A stretch of 64,000 bases of DNA from SCGC-AAA076-P13 sp964276235 (GCA_964276235.1 CAXYEK010000001.1:186001-250000), one strand, 5' to 3'; counted from the first letter of the stretch, positions 43,682 to 53,453 are shown. The notes: generated from the letters alone by a model not told the origin. Translations and numbers: made by a program.

Positions 43682-44890
43682 ATGACAAAACCAAGTGCAA
43701 GCCAGCCATTAGCTGGTATAGAAGTAATAGAGCTATCTAATATGATTACGTGCTCACTGGCAGCAATGACTATGGCAGCTCAGGGAGCAAAAGTAATTAA
43801 AGTAGAGCCTCCTTTGATGGGCGACAAGATGCGACCACTTGGCACTCAAAAAAATGGAGTATCAGGATTCTTTCATAACTGTAATCGTGGCAAAAGGTCT
43901 TTAGCAATAGATTTGAAATCAGATGCCGGAGTCGAAGCTGTAAAAAAACTTATCGCTCGTGCAGATATTCTTCTCCATAACTATCGTCCGGGAGTTATGG
44001 ATAGAATTGGTCTAGGATCAGATGTTCTTCGAAAAATAAATCCCAGATTGATATATGTTGCTGTGAGTGGTTTTGGAACAAAAGGTCCTATGGCAGATTT
44101 GCCTGCCTTTGACCATGTAATTCAGGGATTAGCTGGCTTCACTGATCTTCAATCCTCAGAGGAAAACTCTTTTGATTTTATTAAAACATTCATCTGCGAC
44201 AAAGTTACTGCATATACTGTAAGCCAAGCAGCAACAGCTGCCCTTTTAGCTAGAACAACAACAAACGAAGGCCAGCACATAGATATATCAATGCTTCATG
44301 CCTGTCTTTCATTTATGTGGCCTGACGGCATGATGCATAAAACATTGAAAGACGATGATAGGTTTAATATGTCTCCAGGTTCAGACTACTTTCAAACAAT
44401 TAATTATAAAGATGGTGGAGTCGCTGTTGCTCCATTAACTGACAGTCATTGGGAGACACTTCTTCCTATGGTTGGTTACCCAGAATTAATTGATACTCCA
44501 CTTTATGCCTCGATAGCGTCTCGAATGACTAATATGGAAAAAGTTATGGAGGTATTAAAAAATCCTAGAAAAGATATAGGTGTTGATAAAGCCATGGAAA
44601 TATTGATAGCAGCTGACGTTCCTTGCTCGCCATGTTTAAAACGTGAGGATATTGAAAGTAGTGAACAAATAAAAGCTATTGGAGCTCTTGAAACTTATGT
44701 AACTAAGGCGATGGGGAAATTAACTGCTCCAACTCCTCCAATTTTATTTGAAGGAAAATTAGCTTCTCAAGCCGAGGCTAGCCCTCTTCTTGGAGAACAT
44801 AGTAGATCAGTTTTAGAAGAGCTTGGATGGTCTCAAGATACTATAGATGAATTGGTTGATTCAGGAGATGTAAAAATAACGAGCCTATAG
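43682..44890 (+). CDS. CaiB/BaiF family CoA-transferase
   Basis: This 402-residue class III CoA-transferase moves CoA between carboxylates. The motifs GIEVIELSNMITCSLAAMTMAAQGAKVIKVEPP and the catalytic Asp in AFDHVIQGLAGFTDLQ are visible, with NRGKRSLAIDLKS between. The substrate could be a fatty, bile or carnitine-like acid. The 3' end overlaps the exported methyltransferase by 6 bases. A good ribosome binding site precedes the start. Confidence 0.91.
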   Translation: MTKPSASQPLAGIEVIELSNMITCSLAAMTMAAQGAKVIKVEPPLMGDKMRPLGTQKNGVSGFFHNCNRGKRSLAIDLKSDAGVEAVKKLIARADILLHNYRPGVMDRIGLGSDVLRKINPRLIYVAVSGFGTKGPMADLPAFDHVIQGLAGFTDLQSSEENSFDFIKTFICDKVTAYTVSQAATAALLARTTTNEGQHIDISMLHACLSFMWPDGMMHKTLKDDDRFNMSPGSDYFQTINYKDGGVAVAPLTDSHWETLLPMVGYPELIDTPLYASIASRMTNMEKVMEVLKNPRKDIGVDKAMEILIAADVPCSPCLKREDIESSEQIKAIGALETYVTKAMGKLTAPTPPILFEGKLASQAEASPLLGEHSRSVLEELGWSQDTIDELVDSGDVKITSL

Positions 44891-45673
44891 CGATGACTTT
44901 TTAAATAATAATGTCATTCTGTCACTTTCACCTATGGCTTTGTATTTCTCTTTGTCTTTCTCTTTTAATCTATAGTTAGGTGGCAGAGTCCAAACTCCAC
45001 CAGGATGATCGGCAGTATCTTTTGGATTTGCATTAATTTCTGATTTTGCAACCAATATAAACCCATGCTTTTTCGCTACTTCTATTGCATGCTCTTCGGT
45101 AACATAGCCACTTTTTTTCATGGCCTCCATCGAAGTTCCTGGTTTAGCTCTGTGCTCCACAACACCAAGCAAGCCACCAGGCTTAAGGGCATTAAAAGAA
45201 TTAGAAAAAATTAAATCCATTTGAGGTCCGAGCCAGTTATGAAGATTTCTAAAAGTTAGAACAGCATCTACGCTTTCTGGTTCGGCTAAACTTGAGCTTA
45301 GATCAACAATTTCAATATCTTTATATAAAGGGTTTTCATTAACTTTCTTTTCGAAATTTGCTCTACTTCTTTGAAAATAGGCTCTTTCAGAATCTTTATC
45401 AAAGTGAGCTGCTATAAGCTTGCCTGGCTTGTGAATATAGTTTGCAAGAATCTCTGTGTACCAGCCGCCGCCTGGAGATAATTCAACAATCCTCATATCA
45501 GATTTAATTTCAAAAAAAGTAAGTGTTTCGTATGGGTGTCTTGAAGAATCTCTAATTACGTTATTAGAAGATCTGTCATCACTGCTAACTGCTCTTTCAA
45601 GATCATGCGACGAAGCATTGGGCATAAATGAGATTAAAAAAATAAATGTTATTAGTTTAGATATTTTTTTCAT
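44885..45673 (-). CDS. Exported methyltransferase-like protein (COG4798)
   Basis: This is a 262-residue protein with a signal peptide (MKKISKLITFIFLISFMPNASS). The SAM-binding fold is visible: VELSPGGGWYTEILANY, then AHFDKDSERAYF, FRNLHNWLG and LKPGGLLGVVEHRA. Family members are often predicted periplasmic despite the cytoplasmic location of SAM, so the activity is puzzling. It is convergent with the CoA-transferase (6-base overlap). Related to COG4798; no partner is assigned. Confidence 0.83.
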   Translation of the reverse strand: MKKISKLITFIFLISFMPNASSHDLERAVSSDDRSSNNVIRDSSRHPYETLTFFEIKSDMRIVELSPGGGWYTEILANYIHKPGKLIAAHFDKDSERAYFQRSRANFEKKVNENPLYKDIEIVDLSSSLAEPESVDAVLTFRNLHNWLGPQMDLIFSNSFNALKPGGLLGVVEHRAKPGTSMEAMKKSGYVTEEHAIEVAKKHGFILVAKSEINANPKDTADHPGGVWTLPPNYRLKEKDKEKYKAIGESDRMTLLFKKSSL

Positions 45674-45705
45674 AACGGGTTCCTGTTTTATTAATGTTCA
45701 ATTAT

Positions 45706-46569
45706 TTAATTATATATTCTTTTTGTTAATACAGTTTTTTGGTTAGATTTTGGAGGTCCAAAAAAGATTCGAGAAGCATGACGAAAATTTTTTGCTTTAT
45801 AAAGATCTTCAAAGATTTTAGACCATTCCATAAAAGTTATTTTAACTGGATTAAAGGTATCAACATTATTAACCAATCCATATTTAACAGGAGCCCGCTC
45901 TGGTTCAAAGGTCCCAAAGATCCTATCCCAAATAATTAATAGATTGCCATAATTTTTATCTATGTATTCTTCATTTGATCCATGATGAACTCTGTGATGT
46001 GATGGAGTATTAAAAATCCATTCTAGAGGGCCTAGTTTATTTATAACCTGTGTATGGCCTACTATCCCCCATAAAGTACTGATGACACCTGCTATTGCAA
46101 TAATTGTTGGGTCTAATCCCACCAAAGGAAGAATAATAAAGAATGGTATTTTTGAAATTGGTCCAAACCAAGCTTGCCTGAAAGAAACTAAGAAGTTCAT
46201 CTCCTCGCTTGAATGGTGGTTCATATGAATTGCCCAGAGAAATCTAACTCGATGAGACAATCTATGATACATATAAAAAACTAGGTCTATTAGAATAAAT
46301 GTGAGAATCCACATTGCCCATATTGGTATTAGTGTCATTAAGTCAAAAATTCTAAATTGATAAAGATAAAAATGAATTGCTAAAGTGATTCCTTTAACAG
46401 AGTAGACGACCAAGATATTTCCAAGCAATAAGCCCAAGGAGCATAAAGTATCTCCCTGTTTATAAAAGGATTTATTCTGCCAATTTGAAACGAGAACCTC
46501 AAAAAGGATCATGCCAAGAACAATTGGAAGCCCAATCGCATAAACTTGATTAAATGTTATGTCCGTCAC
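45706..46569 (-). CDS. Sterol desaturase / fatty acid hydroxylase family membrane protein
   Basis: This is a 287-residue multi-helix di-iron enzyme. Histidine boxes are YHRLSHRVRFLW, IHMNHHSSEEMNF and TPSHHRVHHGSNEEYIDKNYG. It hydroxylates or desaturates lipids, sterols or carotenoids in the inner membrane; the substrate is unknown. It lies between an exported methyltransferase-like gene and a quinone-oxidoreductase-like gene, all leftward. Confidence 0.91.
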   Translation of the reverse strand: MTDITFNQVYAIGLPIVLGMILFEVLVSNWQNKSFYKQGDTLCSLGLLLGNILVVYSVKGITLAIHFYLYQFRIFDLMTLIPIWAMWILTFILIDLVFYMYHRLSHRVRFLWAIHMNHHSSEEMNFLVSFRQAWFGPISKIPFFIILPLVGLDPTIIAIAGVISTLWGIVGHTQVINKLGPLEWIFNTPSHHRVHHGSNEEYIDKNYGNLLIIWDRIFGTFEPERAPVKYGLVNNVDTFNPVKITFMEWSKIFEDLYKAKNFRHASRIFFGPPKSNQKTVLTKRIYN

Positions 46570-46611
46570 TATATCTCCACATATGTGGATTAATTGTATC
46601 TAATTTAAAAA

Positions 46612-47748
46612 TTATTTGTGTGGACTAACTAAGTACTTCTTACCTGTAGCTTGTTTTGCATAAGATTTAATAATTTCTGGCTGAAGCATTTCTTCGAAAG
46701 ATACCTCTTGCACATAGCTGCTAGCAAACGTTGTCGTGATTTCCTTAGCTACTCTTTGTCTCATCTCTTGGAATTTTTCCATTCCAATTTTTCCAATCAT
46801 TGGTGTTAATAACCAACCTCCAAGACCCCAAGACATTCCAAAGGCTCTTTTTAACACTGTTGGTGATTGGTCAAGACCGCCGTAAATATAAACTTGTTTA
46901 TAAGTATCAGAACCGTATCGACTATATTCTTTAGCTGTTTTATTTGCTGCTATTTCCATTGCGGCTAAAATTTGTCCAGGAAGTTGCCCATCATTACCAC
47001 CCCCAGTAGCATCAAAACCTAGGGTTGCACCTGTTGCCACTAACGCATTCACTAACTGATCCATAAAATCGTCATCGTTAGTATTACAAACATGCTCAGC
47101 TCCGAGGCTTTTAAGAACTTCAACTTGTTCTGCTTTTCTAACTATATTAACTAAAGGAACCGAATCATCTTTACAAATTTTGACAAGCATTTGACCTAAA
47201 TTTGAAGCTGCTGCAGTGTGAACTAGTGCGGTATGGTTTTCCATTTTCATAGTTTCAACAAAAGATAAGGCTGTTAGTGGATTAACAAAAGAGGAGGCTG
47301 CTTCCGCTGAAGTAGTTCCATCATTCATAACCAAGCAACTAGCTGCTGGAACACACCTATATTGTGAATACATAGACCCACCTGCAAGACCAACAGTCTT
47401 TCCAATTAAATCTTTAGCATTAGCGCCAGCATCTTCAATAATTCCTGCACCTTCGTTGCCAACTGGCATAGACTGATCGAGCCTTGGCTTCATTGCACCC
47501 ATTAATGCAGGATGTATTTTCATTGAGGTAACTGTATCGTCGCCACTGCCTGATACATTTATACTTTCAAGATCAGCTGCAAAACTTAGAAGAAGACCTA
47601 GATCTGAAGGATTTATTGGTGCAGCTTCTACTTTAATAAGAACCTCATCTTCTGATGGCACAGGCTTTTCTACTGTTGCAATTGAAATTTCTATAATTCC
47701 TTCACTTGTTACTTTTGATCTAATTTCTTTTGAAGTTTGTTCTGACAT
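46612..47748 (-). CDS. Zinc-binding-type (MDR) dehydrogenase, quinone oxidoreductase-like
   Basis: This is a 378-residue medium-chain dehydrogenase. The N-terminal part has APINPSDLGLLLS and MPVGNEGAGIIEDAGANAKDL; the cofactor domain has HTAAASNLGQMLVKI. It is of the quinone-oxidoreductase/2-enoyl reductase type rather than an alcohol dehydrogenase, and lacks the structural zinc cysteine loop. The HxlR regulator divergent by 100 bases probably controls it. Confidence 0.87.
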   Translation of the reverse strand: MSEQTSKEIRSKVTSEGIIEISIATVEKPVPSEDEVLIKVEAAPINPSDLGLLLSFAADLESINVSGSGDDTVTSMKIHPALMGAMKPRLDQSMPVGNEGAGIIEDAGANAKDLIGKTVGLAGGSMYSQYRCVPAASCLVMNDGTTSAEAASSFVNPLTALSFVETMKMENHTALVHTAAASNLGQMLVKICKDDSVPLVNIVRKAEQVEVLKSLGAEHVCNTNDDDFMDQLVNALVATGATLGFDATGGGNDGQLPGQILAAMEIAANKTAKEYSRYGSDTYKQVYIYGGLDQSPTVLKRAFGMSWGLGGWLLTPMIGKIGMEKFQEMRQRVAKEITTTFASSYVQEVSFEEMLQPEIIKSYAKQATGKKYLVSPHK

Positions 47749-47848
47749 GTTTATTTCCTTTTTGATTTGTTCGTCAAGTTTACGATAATTATATACAGCA
47801 TGATATGTTAACAGTATGATTACAACAAGTAGACAATAAAAACATACT

Positions 47849-48187
47849 ATGACTCAATGTAATCCTCCAGTGGTAAATGCTTTAAAGCTAATAGGCGGTA
47901 AATGGAAAATTGCCATTATTTATAATCTAAAGGACGGTCCTCTAAGATTTGGCGAGTTGAAAAGAATTCTTTCGCCTGTTACTCAACAAATGTTAACCAA
48001 GCAACTAAGAGAAATGGAAAGAGATCTCATGATCGATCGAAAGGTCTTTGAAGTAGTCCCCCCTAAAGTTGAATACTCACTTACTGACTTCGGAAGATCT
48101 TTTAAGCCAGTGCTCAATTCTTTGTGTAAGTGGAGTTCAGAATACCAAGAACTTATGCAAAAAATTTCTAATGAGGAAGTTGCCTAA
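47849..48187 (+). CDS. HxlR family transcriptional regulator
   Basis: This is a 112-residue winged-helix protein. The family pattern GGKWKIAIIYNLKDGPLRFGELKRIL, TQQMLTKQLREMERD and PPKVEYSLTDFGRS is complete. Cys4 near the N terminus could act as a redox switch as in other HxlR members. Its position, divergent from a quinone-oxidoreductase-like gene, matches the usual HxlR theme of sensing electrophiles or quinones and controlling a detoxifying reductase. Confidence 0.93.
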   Translation: MTQCNPPVVNALKLIGGKWKIAIIYNLKDGPLRFGELKRILSPVTQQMLTKQLREMERDLMIDRKVFEVVPPKVEYSLTDFGRSFKPVLNSLCKWSSEYQELMQKISNEEVA

Positions 48188-48205
48188 AGAGTTTTTTAGC
48201 AGAAT

Positions 48206-49645
48206 TTATTTTGCAAAAGATGAATCTACATTTCCCTTAAAACAGCTAACAATATAAGGATATCTTTCAGTTACGTAATATCCATATTGATTTTTATATG
48301 TCATTCCATTGCATTCATCAAGGTCACCAGCATTTGTCCATTCCCAATCTTCTTCATAAATACCTGAGTACTCTCCTCCAGGATTGGTGTCAGTTTTTGT
48401 AGATCTAGTACCCCAGGACTGATACATAGATAAGCTTTCTCGACATTCTTCTATCTTCAATTCTCTAATTAAATGAACAGGATTGCCTCCTCCTCCTTCA
48501 CGCGCATCATTCTGAGCTACGGTAACGCATAGGTTGGGATCACTATCAACCACAATATTACCGTTTGTAAGAAATGTAAATTTTTGGAGCTCACTTCCAT
48601 TACAAACACTTAATGCTAAATCATTAGCTGTACTATTAAACGTCATGCAAACATCAAAACCAGGCATAGAAAATTCATGTTCGCTGATTCGATGTTTATC
48701 AAATCCTTGATCAACGGTTATCTCACCTTGATACGAATAGCATGTATGCGCCTGAAGTCCACGTTGAGTATCGGCGTTCGCTTTAGATCCTACAATATCG
48801 ATGCAGAAATTCCTTGAATCTTCTAATGGATCTAGTAAATAAATTTCAACTATTGACCCTCGTGTTCCTTCTTTTAGGGTATATCCTGAGAGTGCTTTGC
48901 GATAGGTTCCTGTTAATGAATCTAATATATAAGAGCCATATATAGGAAATCCATCTGCAGCAAAACCAATTACAGGAGAGCCCTGATCAGAAGGCGAGTC
49001 ATCAAACATTGCATTAGGATCCCCATGATAGTGATAAGAGCCATCCGGCTGAACATGAGCATTGTGAATATCTACGCCAAACTTAGTTGAATACTCAAGA
49101 GGAACTAATTTCCACTCTGCATTCATGGAGCATCCAGCTTCTGTATTGCCATCAGCGTCTGCTCTTGATTCAGAAGGGTTATAACAACCTCCACTTTTCA
49201 CATCAACAACAACCCCGTTAAGCATTACGGCATCCCAATATCCGCCACTAGTAGCTGAAGATTGAGAAGCAAATTCAACATTTCTACTAATAATAAACTT
49301 ATTACTTTTTTCGGCAGCATCAGTCCGAAAATTTGCAGTAGAATCATTGAAATCATGATTAGGTATGTTATCTGCAGTGATTTCACAAACTCCATCAGAT
49401 ACAGAAATATCAACATTGCCTTCAAAATCTATAGCTCTTTTAAGATCTCTTGCAGATGAGATATATGTTTCATCATAGTCTGCACAATCAGCACTTCTTT
49501 TTGTAAAAATCGTATTAGTAATATTTATTGCATTGATAACCGGCACCACAGGTGTCTCAGGAATTATTTCTGGGGATGAGCCCCCACCTCCGCAGCTTAT
49601 TAAGACTAGTATAGATAATAGAGGGGTGATTTTATTTGTTACCAC
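48206..49645 (-). CDS. YHYH lipoprotein with an inserted ricin-type lectin domain, copy 1
   Basis: This is a 479-residue predicted lipoprotein (LVLISC, Cys18), probably GTG-started. The YHYH domain begins near 95 and has HVQPDGSYHYHG (204-207 YHYH) and GFPIYGSY; its end (EDWEWTNAGDLDECNG, 432-447) is separated by about 150 residues (265-416). This inserted stretch carries three repeats each with a Cys pair (281/302, 333/348, 373/401) and a final QSW, the ricin-type beta-trefoil pattern. The known YHYH domain is not interrupted like this. The start overlaps the methyltransferase stop by one base. A near copy is at 60270-61943. Confidence 0.78.
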   Translation of the reverse strand: MVTNKITPLLSILVLISCGGGGSSPEIIPETPVVPVINAINITNTIFTKRSADCADYDETYISSARDLKRAIDFEGNVDISVSDGVCEITADNIPNHDFNDSTANFRTDAAEKSNKFIISRNVEFASQSSATSGGYWDAVMLNGVVVDVKSGGCYNPSESRADADGNTEAGCSMNAEWKLVPLEYSTKFGVDIHNAHVQPDGSYHYHGDPNAMFDDSPSDQGSPVIGFAADGFPIYGSYILDSLTGTYRKALSGYTLKEGTRGSIVEIYLLDPLEDSRNFCIDIVGSKANADTQRGLQAHTCYSYQGEITVDQGFDKHRISEHEFSMPGFDVCMTFNSTANDLALSVCNGSELQKFTFLTNGNIVVDSDPNLCVTVAQNDAREGGGGNPVHLIRELKIEECRESLSMYQSWGTRSTKTDTNPGGEYSGIYEEDWEWTNAGDLDECNGMTYKNQYGYYVTERYPYIVSCFKGNVDSSFAK

Positions 49646-50274
49646 TATTTATTACCAGTCAAAACTAATGTCCCCGCCCAGTCCAAACTTTTGTTTGAGC
49701 GCCAGCTTTTAACTTTTGATAATCCAGCATCTTCAAAGATTTGAAGCCATTCTGCTTCTTTAAGCATAAGCATACGAGTACCTACTTTTTCTTCCCATGA
49801 ATGAGAGTTTTCATTTTCATAATAGAGATCTATGCCTGCGATAAATCTTCCGCCTTTATTAAGCCAGGTATCAACAATTTTTTTTATAATATCTTTAGGG
49901 TTCTTTAAATAGTAAAGGACTTCCATAGAGTGGATAACATCAAATTTTTCAGATGAATCATATGAATCAATATCAGCAAGAATATATTCACCATCTCCAC
50001 CATTAGATTTAGCATTAACAATCATTTGTTTTGCTCCATCAATTCCAACGGCTCTATTACATAATGAATTTTTCAGAGCATCGCGCACTACCCATCCGTT
50101 CCCACAACCTAGATCTAAAAAGCTAAATTGTTTATCAAGCTCTTTTCGTTCCTCTGATATAAAACTTAGCATTTCACTGACAGAAACAGCATGTCCTTTT
50201 GCCATACCGATATCTCTTCCCTTTTCTGCCCACTCTCCAAAGACATCAGTAGCTTGTCTCATATCAGTTCTCAT
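49645..50274 (-). CDS. Class I SAM-dependent methyltransferase
   Basis: This is a 209-residue enzyme. The SAM-binding motif is FLDLGCGNGWVVRDAL near 48-63, followed by GIDGAKQMI and the post-motif HSMEVLYYLKNP. No target can be deduced. It directly precedes the YHYH gene, whose GTG overlaps the stop as TAGTG. It lies 4 bases after the MFS gene. Confidence 0.88.
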   Translation of the reverse strand: MRTDMRQATDVFGEWAEKGRDIGMAKGHAVSVSEMLSFISEERKELDKQFSFLDLGCGNGWVVRDALKNSLCNRAVGIDGAKQMIVNAKSNGGDGEYILADIDSYDSSEKFDVIHSMEVLYYLKNPKDIIKKIVDTWLNKGGRFIAGIDLYYENENSHSWEEKVGTRMLMLKEAEWLQIFEDAGLSKVKSWRSNKSLDWAGTLVLTGNK

Positions 50275-50278
50275 TTAA

Positions 50279-51601
50279 TTAGCTGTTTGCAGACATCTCA
50301 AGATTACGTTTTTCTGCTTCTTTCCAGTCTTTTGGTAAAACCCGTGCAACTATCAAAAAGCTAATAATAGATGGGATAAACAATAAAGAAGTGACTGTCA
50401 TAGCATAACGTATTGCTTCTACCTCACCGTGATTTTCTTTAAATACATCTATTAACCAGCCTGAAAAAGTAGGCCCGCCCCCTAATGCAATCATATTCAG
50501 AATAAAGAAAAATAGAGCTGTGGACATGGCTCGCATATTTATAGGTGCCAAGGTCTGAGCAATTGCAAAACTTGGTCCTAGGTATACACCCATAAAAAGT
50601 AAAAACAAAGTAGTGAAAACAAGATTCATTTCAATTGAAGTTGACCACCAAGCTGCAAGTCCAATTGGCAGGCAAAGGGCAATTGATATTGCTGGTAACC
50701 ATCCATATGCACGTATATCTTTTTTACCCCATTTATCTGCCAGTCTAGCTCCAAAAAAAGCTCCTCCAGCATATGTTGTTCCATTAACAATTCCTAAAAT
50801 AATTACTAAGGTCTGAAAGTCATAGCTAGGGTCTAAGGTAACTAAGTACTTGGTATGAAATGCTGATTTTGAATATGATACAAAGGATCCAAAAGCTATA
50901 CCAAAGCACATAGCCCACCACGCAGGAATTTTCATAAGAGTTTTGAGTGACTCCCTAAAAGGTGGTTTCTTAATCTCAGTTTGATTATCAAATTCCATTG
51001 CGCCTCGAACAGGCTCTCGCAACACTAATTTTACTAAAAGAGCCAAAGCAATTCCTGTTAGCCCAAGGAAAATAAAAATTCGTCTCCAATTAACGTCTTC
51101 ACCTGAAGATCCCATAAGCATCGCTGTTGCAAAATAAGCTGCCATAATACCTAAAGGGATACCCATTGAATAAACACCTAGGGCACTTGCTCTTTCTTCT
51201 TTAGGGTACATGTCAGAGATGATTGAATGTGATGGAGGGCTTCCTCCGGCCTCACCAATACCTACTCCCATTCGTGCAATTCCGATTTGAATGAAATTAC
51301 CTGCTAAACCAGTTAAAGCCGTAAATCCACTCCATGTAGCCAATGCGATTGATAGTATATTTACTCGATTGTATCGATCAGCCAACCAAGCTATAGGAAT
51401 GGCAACCAAGGTATAAAAAATTGCAAATGCCAATCCAATTAATAGACCTAGCTCTGAATTAGTCAGTCCTAAATCTTTTTGAATGAAAGGGGCCAGAATA
51501 CCAACAATTTGTCGATCAATAAAATTAAATCCATAGACTACTGTAAGCAGGATTAATGCAAAGGTACGATAGTTTTTACTTGGTGTTTTTTGATTATTCA
51601 T
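50279..51601 (-). CDS. MFS transporter, spinster-like
   Basis: This 440-residue transporter has 12 helices. Signature loops IPIAWLADRYNRVNI and GVGIGEAGGSPPSHSIISDMYP match the spinster/SPNS-like group. It may export or import lipids, sugars or drugs; the substrate is unknown. Length and motifs are normal. It is first of the leftward group with the methyltransferase and the YHYH gene. Confidence 0.9.
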   Translation of the reverse strand: MNNQKTPSKNYRTFALILLTVVYGFNFIDRQIVGILAPFIQKDLGLTNSELGLLIGLAFAIFYTLVAIPIAWLADRYNRVNILSIALATWSGFTALTGLAGNFIQIGIARMGVGIGEAGGSPPSHSIISDMYPKEERASALGVYSMGIPLGIMAAYFATAMLMGSSGEDVNWRRIFIFLGLTGIALALLVKLVLREPVRGAMEFDNQTEIKKPPFRESLKTLMKIPAWWAMCFGIAFGSFVSYSKSAFHTKYLVTLDPSYDFQTLVIILGIVNGTTYAGGAFFGARLADKWGKKDIRAYGWLPAISIALCLPIGLAAWWSTSIEMNLVFTTLFLLFMGVYLGPSFAIAQTLAPINMRAMSTALFFFILNMIALGGGPTFSGWLIDVFKENHGEVEAIRYAMTVTSLLFIPSIISFLIVARVLPKDWKEAEKRNLEMSANS

Positions 51602-51645
51602 AGATTTATTCTAACGTGCCTGACACCTTAGAGACAGCATAAGTT

Positions 51646-52602
51646 TTACTCTTCTACTAAGTGCAGCACTATATCTTTGAATCTCTCTCCAAAGAATTTA
51701 GCATCGTGAGCGTGACCTTCAAAAACTTCATATTTATAACTTATTCCTTTTGCATCTAATATTTCATTTACTCTTTTTTGTGGCTCTGGATAAAAGCTAT
51801 CAAGCCCCTCACTCCCATGATCAAAATAAATTCTGATTCCTTCTAATTTTTTTGCATTGTTTTCGACATATTTAATTACGCCCTCTGTGGAAACGGTATC
51901 ACCAAATGTCTTATTTTCTTCTGAGTCTAGGTTTAATAGGCGTAAAAAGTATACAGAAGGCTTAATGCCAATCCAGTGGGTTGATATACAGCCTACAAAG
52001 CCAAATAAGTTTGGGTTTTCAATCACCGTATTTAATGCAGAGAGGCTCCCCATACTTGCACCAATTATTCCTAAATTAGTTTTATCCAGAGTAGTATTAA
52101 ATTTATTTTCTAAAACCGGGATTAGGGTTTTTACAATAAAATTTGGGTGATCGAATTCTTTTTTTCCAATAAGAGACTTATAAAGTTTCTTTTTCATACC
52201 ATCTTCAAAATACTCAATCGTTTCATTGGGAAAGTATTCAGAAAATCTTCGCGATTCATTGAAAATCTGAGTCGTCTCTCTTTTTGCACTATCAATAGTG
52301 ATAATAATTATATTGCTGCCTTCGTAACCTTGCTCTTTAATCTTCAGAAAACCTTTATCAATATTCCAGGCTTTATCATTATAAGAATCAGCTCCGTCAA
52401 ATAGCTCTTCTCCATCATTCATAATAATGAACTTCGTTTTCTCATCTATGATCTTGCTAAAAGGGTAATAAACTTGAATTCTTCTTTCGTAGGATTGATT
52501 TGATTCTAAAGAGAACTCCTCGATACTGCCAATTGATAAATTGGAACTAATAGTTGCAGAGAAGAACATTAATATTAAAAATGATATTTTTTGAAATTTC
52601 AT
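51646..52602 (-). CDS. Exported alpha/beta-hydrolase esterase
   Basis: This is a 318-residue protein with a signal peptide (MKFQKISFLILMFFSATISS). The nucleophile elbow is GASMGSLSAL and the C-terminal His is in FEGHAHDAKFF. The pattern matches the putative esterase (Fes/IroE, D-type) family, often acting on siderophores, feruloyl esters or wax-like substrates. The Asp is probably in FDHGSEGLDSFYPE. It is upstream of the MFS gene on the same strand and 6 bases from the VOC gene. Confidence 0.85.
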   Translation of the reverse strand: MKFQKISFLILMFFSATISSNLSIGSIEEFSLESNQSYERRIQVYYPFSKIIDEKTKFIIMNDGEELFDGADSYNDKAWNIDKGFLKIKEQGYEGSNIIIITIDSAKRETTQIFNESRRFSEYFPNETIEYFEDGMKKKLYKSLIGKKEFDHPNFIVKTLIPVLENKFNTTLDKTNLGIIGASMGSLSALNTVIENPNLFGFVGCISTHWIGIKPSVYFLRLLNLDSEENKTFGDTVSTEGVIKYVENNAKKLEGIRIYFDHGSEGLDSFYPEPQKRVNEILDAKGISYKYEVFEGHAHDAKFFGERFKDIVLHLVEE

Positions 52603-52608
52603 GTTTTT

Positions 52609-53451
52609 TCATTTTACATGCTCAATTAGCAAAGTAGGTACATTATGAGTATGTGATTTTACCGTCACAACAAGAGTATTCTCTTTTATTCCATTTTTTA
52701 CAGGCGTTACATCAACACCTTCACTCAAAAGTCTTGAATAAGTTTCTTCTATATTTTCAACCTCCCAAGCAAGTCCCCATAATTTATCGCTTGAATCTTT
52801 ATCATCTGGCTTTTCTATAACCTCTATAGTTGTTTTATTAAATCTAAAAAATAACATTCTACTTTTCCATGCATCGATAGTCTTATCCAAAGCCAATCTT
52901 ATGTTGAATACATTTTTATAAATATCTATAAACCCATCTGCATCATTGGTATTAATTACAACATGATCAAGTTTGTTGATAGATGACGATTTAAATCTTT
53001 CAGGTAATGGGAGCTCTCCTTCGGTATGTTGAATAACAAATGAAAATAATCCTCTTGTAAGTTCTGGAGGTAAAAAAAGGTTCTTCCATTTTCTTATCTG
53101 CTTATTTTTAAAGTTAACCCCCTCTCCATCAGATGGTTCTGTTATGTTGAAGCCTTTTTCATGCAAGGAACTTGTAACTTTATTCATATCATCTGTTCCA
53201 AGCACCATTCCGATAAGTCCCTCGCCACTTTCTTCAAGGTAATGATTCACAAGAGCTGCCCCAAGACCCTCACCCTTTATGGCAAGGAGTTCAAAGTAAG
53301 TATTTTTAAAATTGAAAAGTACGTTGGCAGTGCCTAGCTCTTTGTGTTCACCCTTCCATGCAGGGGGCGTACCAAATATTTTTGTGTAGTTTTGTTCTGC
53401 CTCTTCTAGATTTTTAACAGCGATAATAAGATGGTCTAGACTATTGATCAT
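52609..53451 (-). CDS. VOC superfamily protein, glyoxalase-like
   Basis: This is a 280-residue two-domain protein of the vicinal oxygen chelate fold. The first half opens INSLDHLIIAVKNLEEAEQNYTKIFGTPPAWKGEH; the second half has INKLDHVVINTNDADGFIDIYKNVF. A metal-dependent lyase or dioxygenase role is possible; the substrate is unknown. It lies between the esterase and the dipeptidase on the same strand. Confidence 0.87.
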   Translation of the reverse strand: MINSLDHLIIAVKNLEEAEQNYTKIFGTPPAWKGEHKELGTANVLFNFKNTYFELLAIKGEGLGAALVNHYLEESGEGLIGMVLGTDDMNKVTSSLHEKGFNITEPSDGEGVNFKNKQIRKWKNLFLPPELTRGLFSFVIQHTEGELPLPERFKSSSINKLDHVVINTNDADGFIDIYKNVFNIRLALDKTIDAWKSRMLFFRFNKTTIEVIEKPDDKDSSDKLWGLAWEVENIEETYSRLLSEGVDVTPVKNGIKENTLVVTVKSHTHNVPTLLIEHVK

Positions 53452-53453
53452 GT

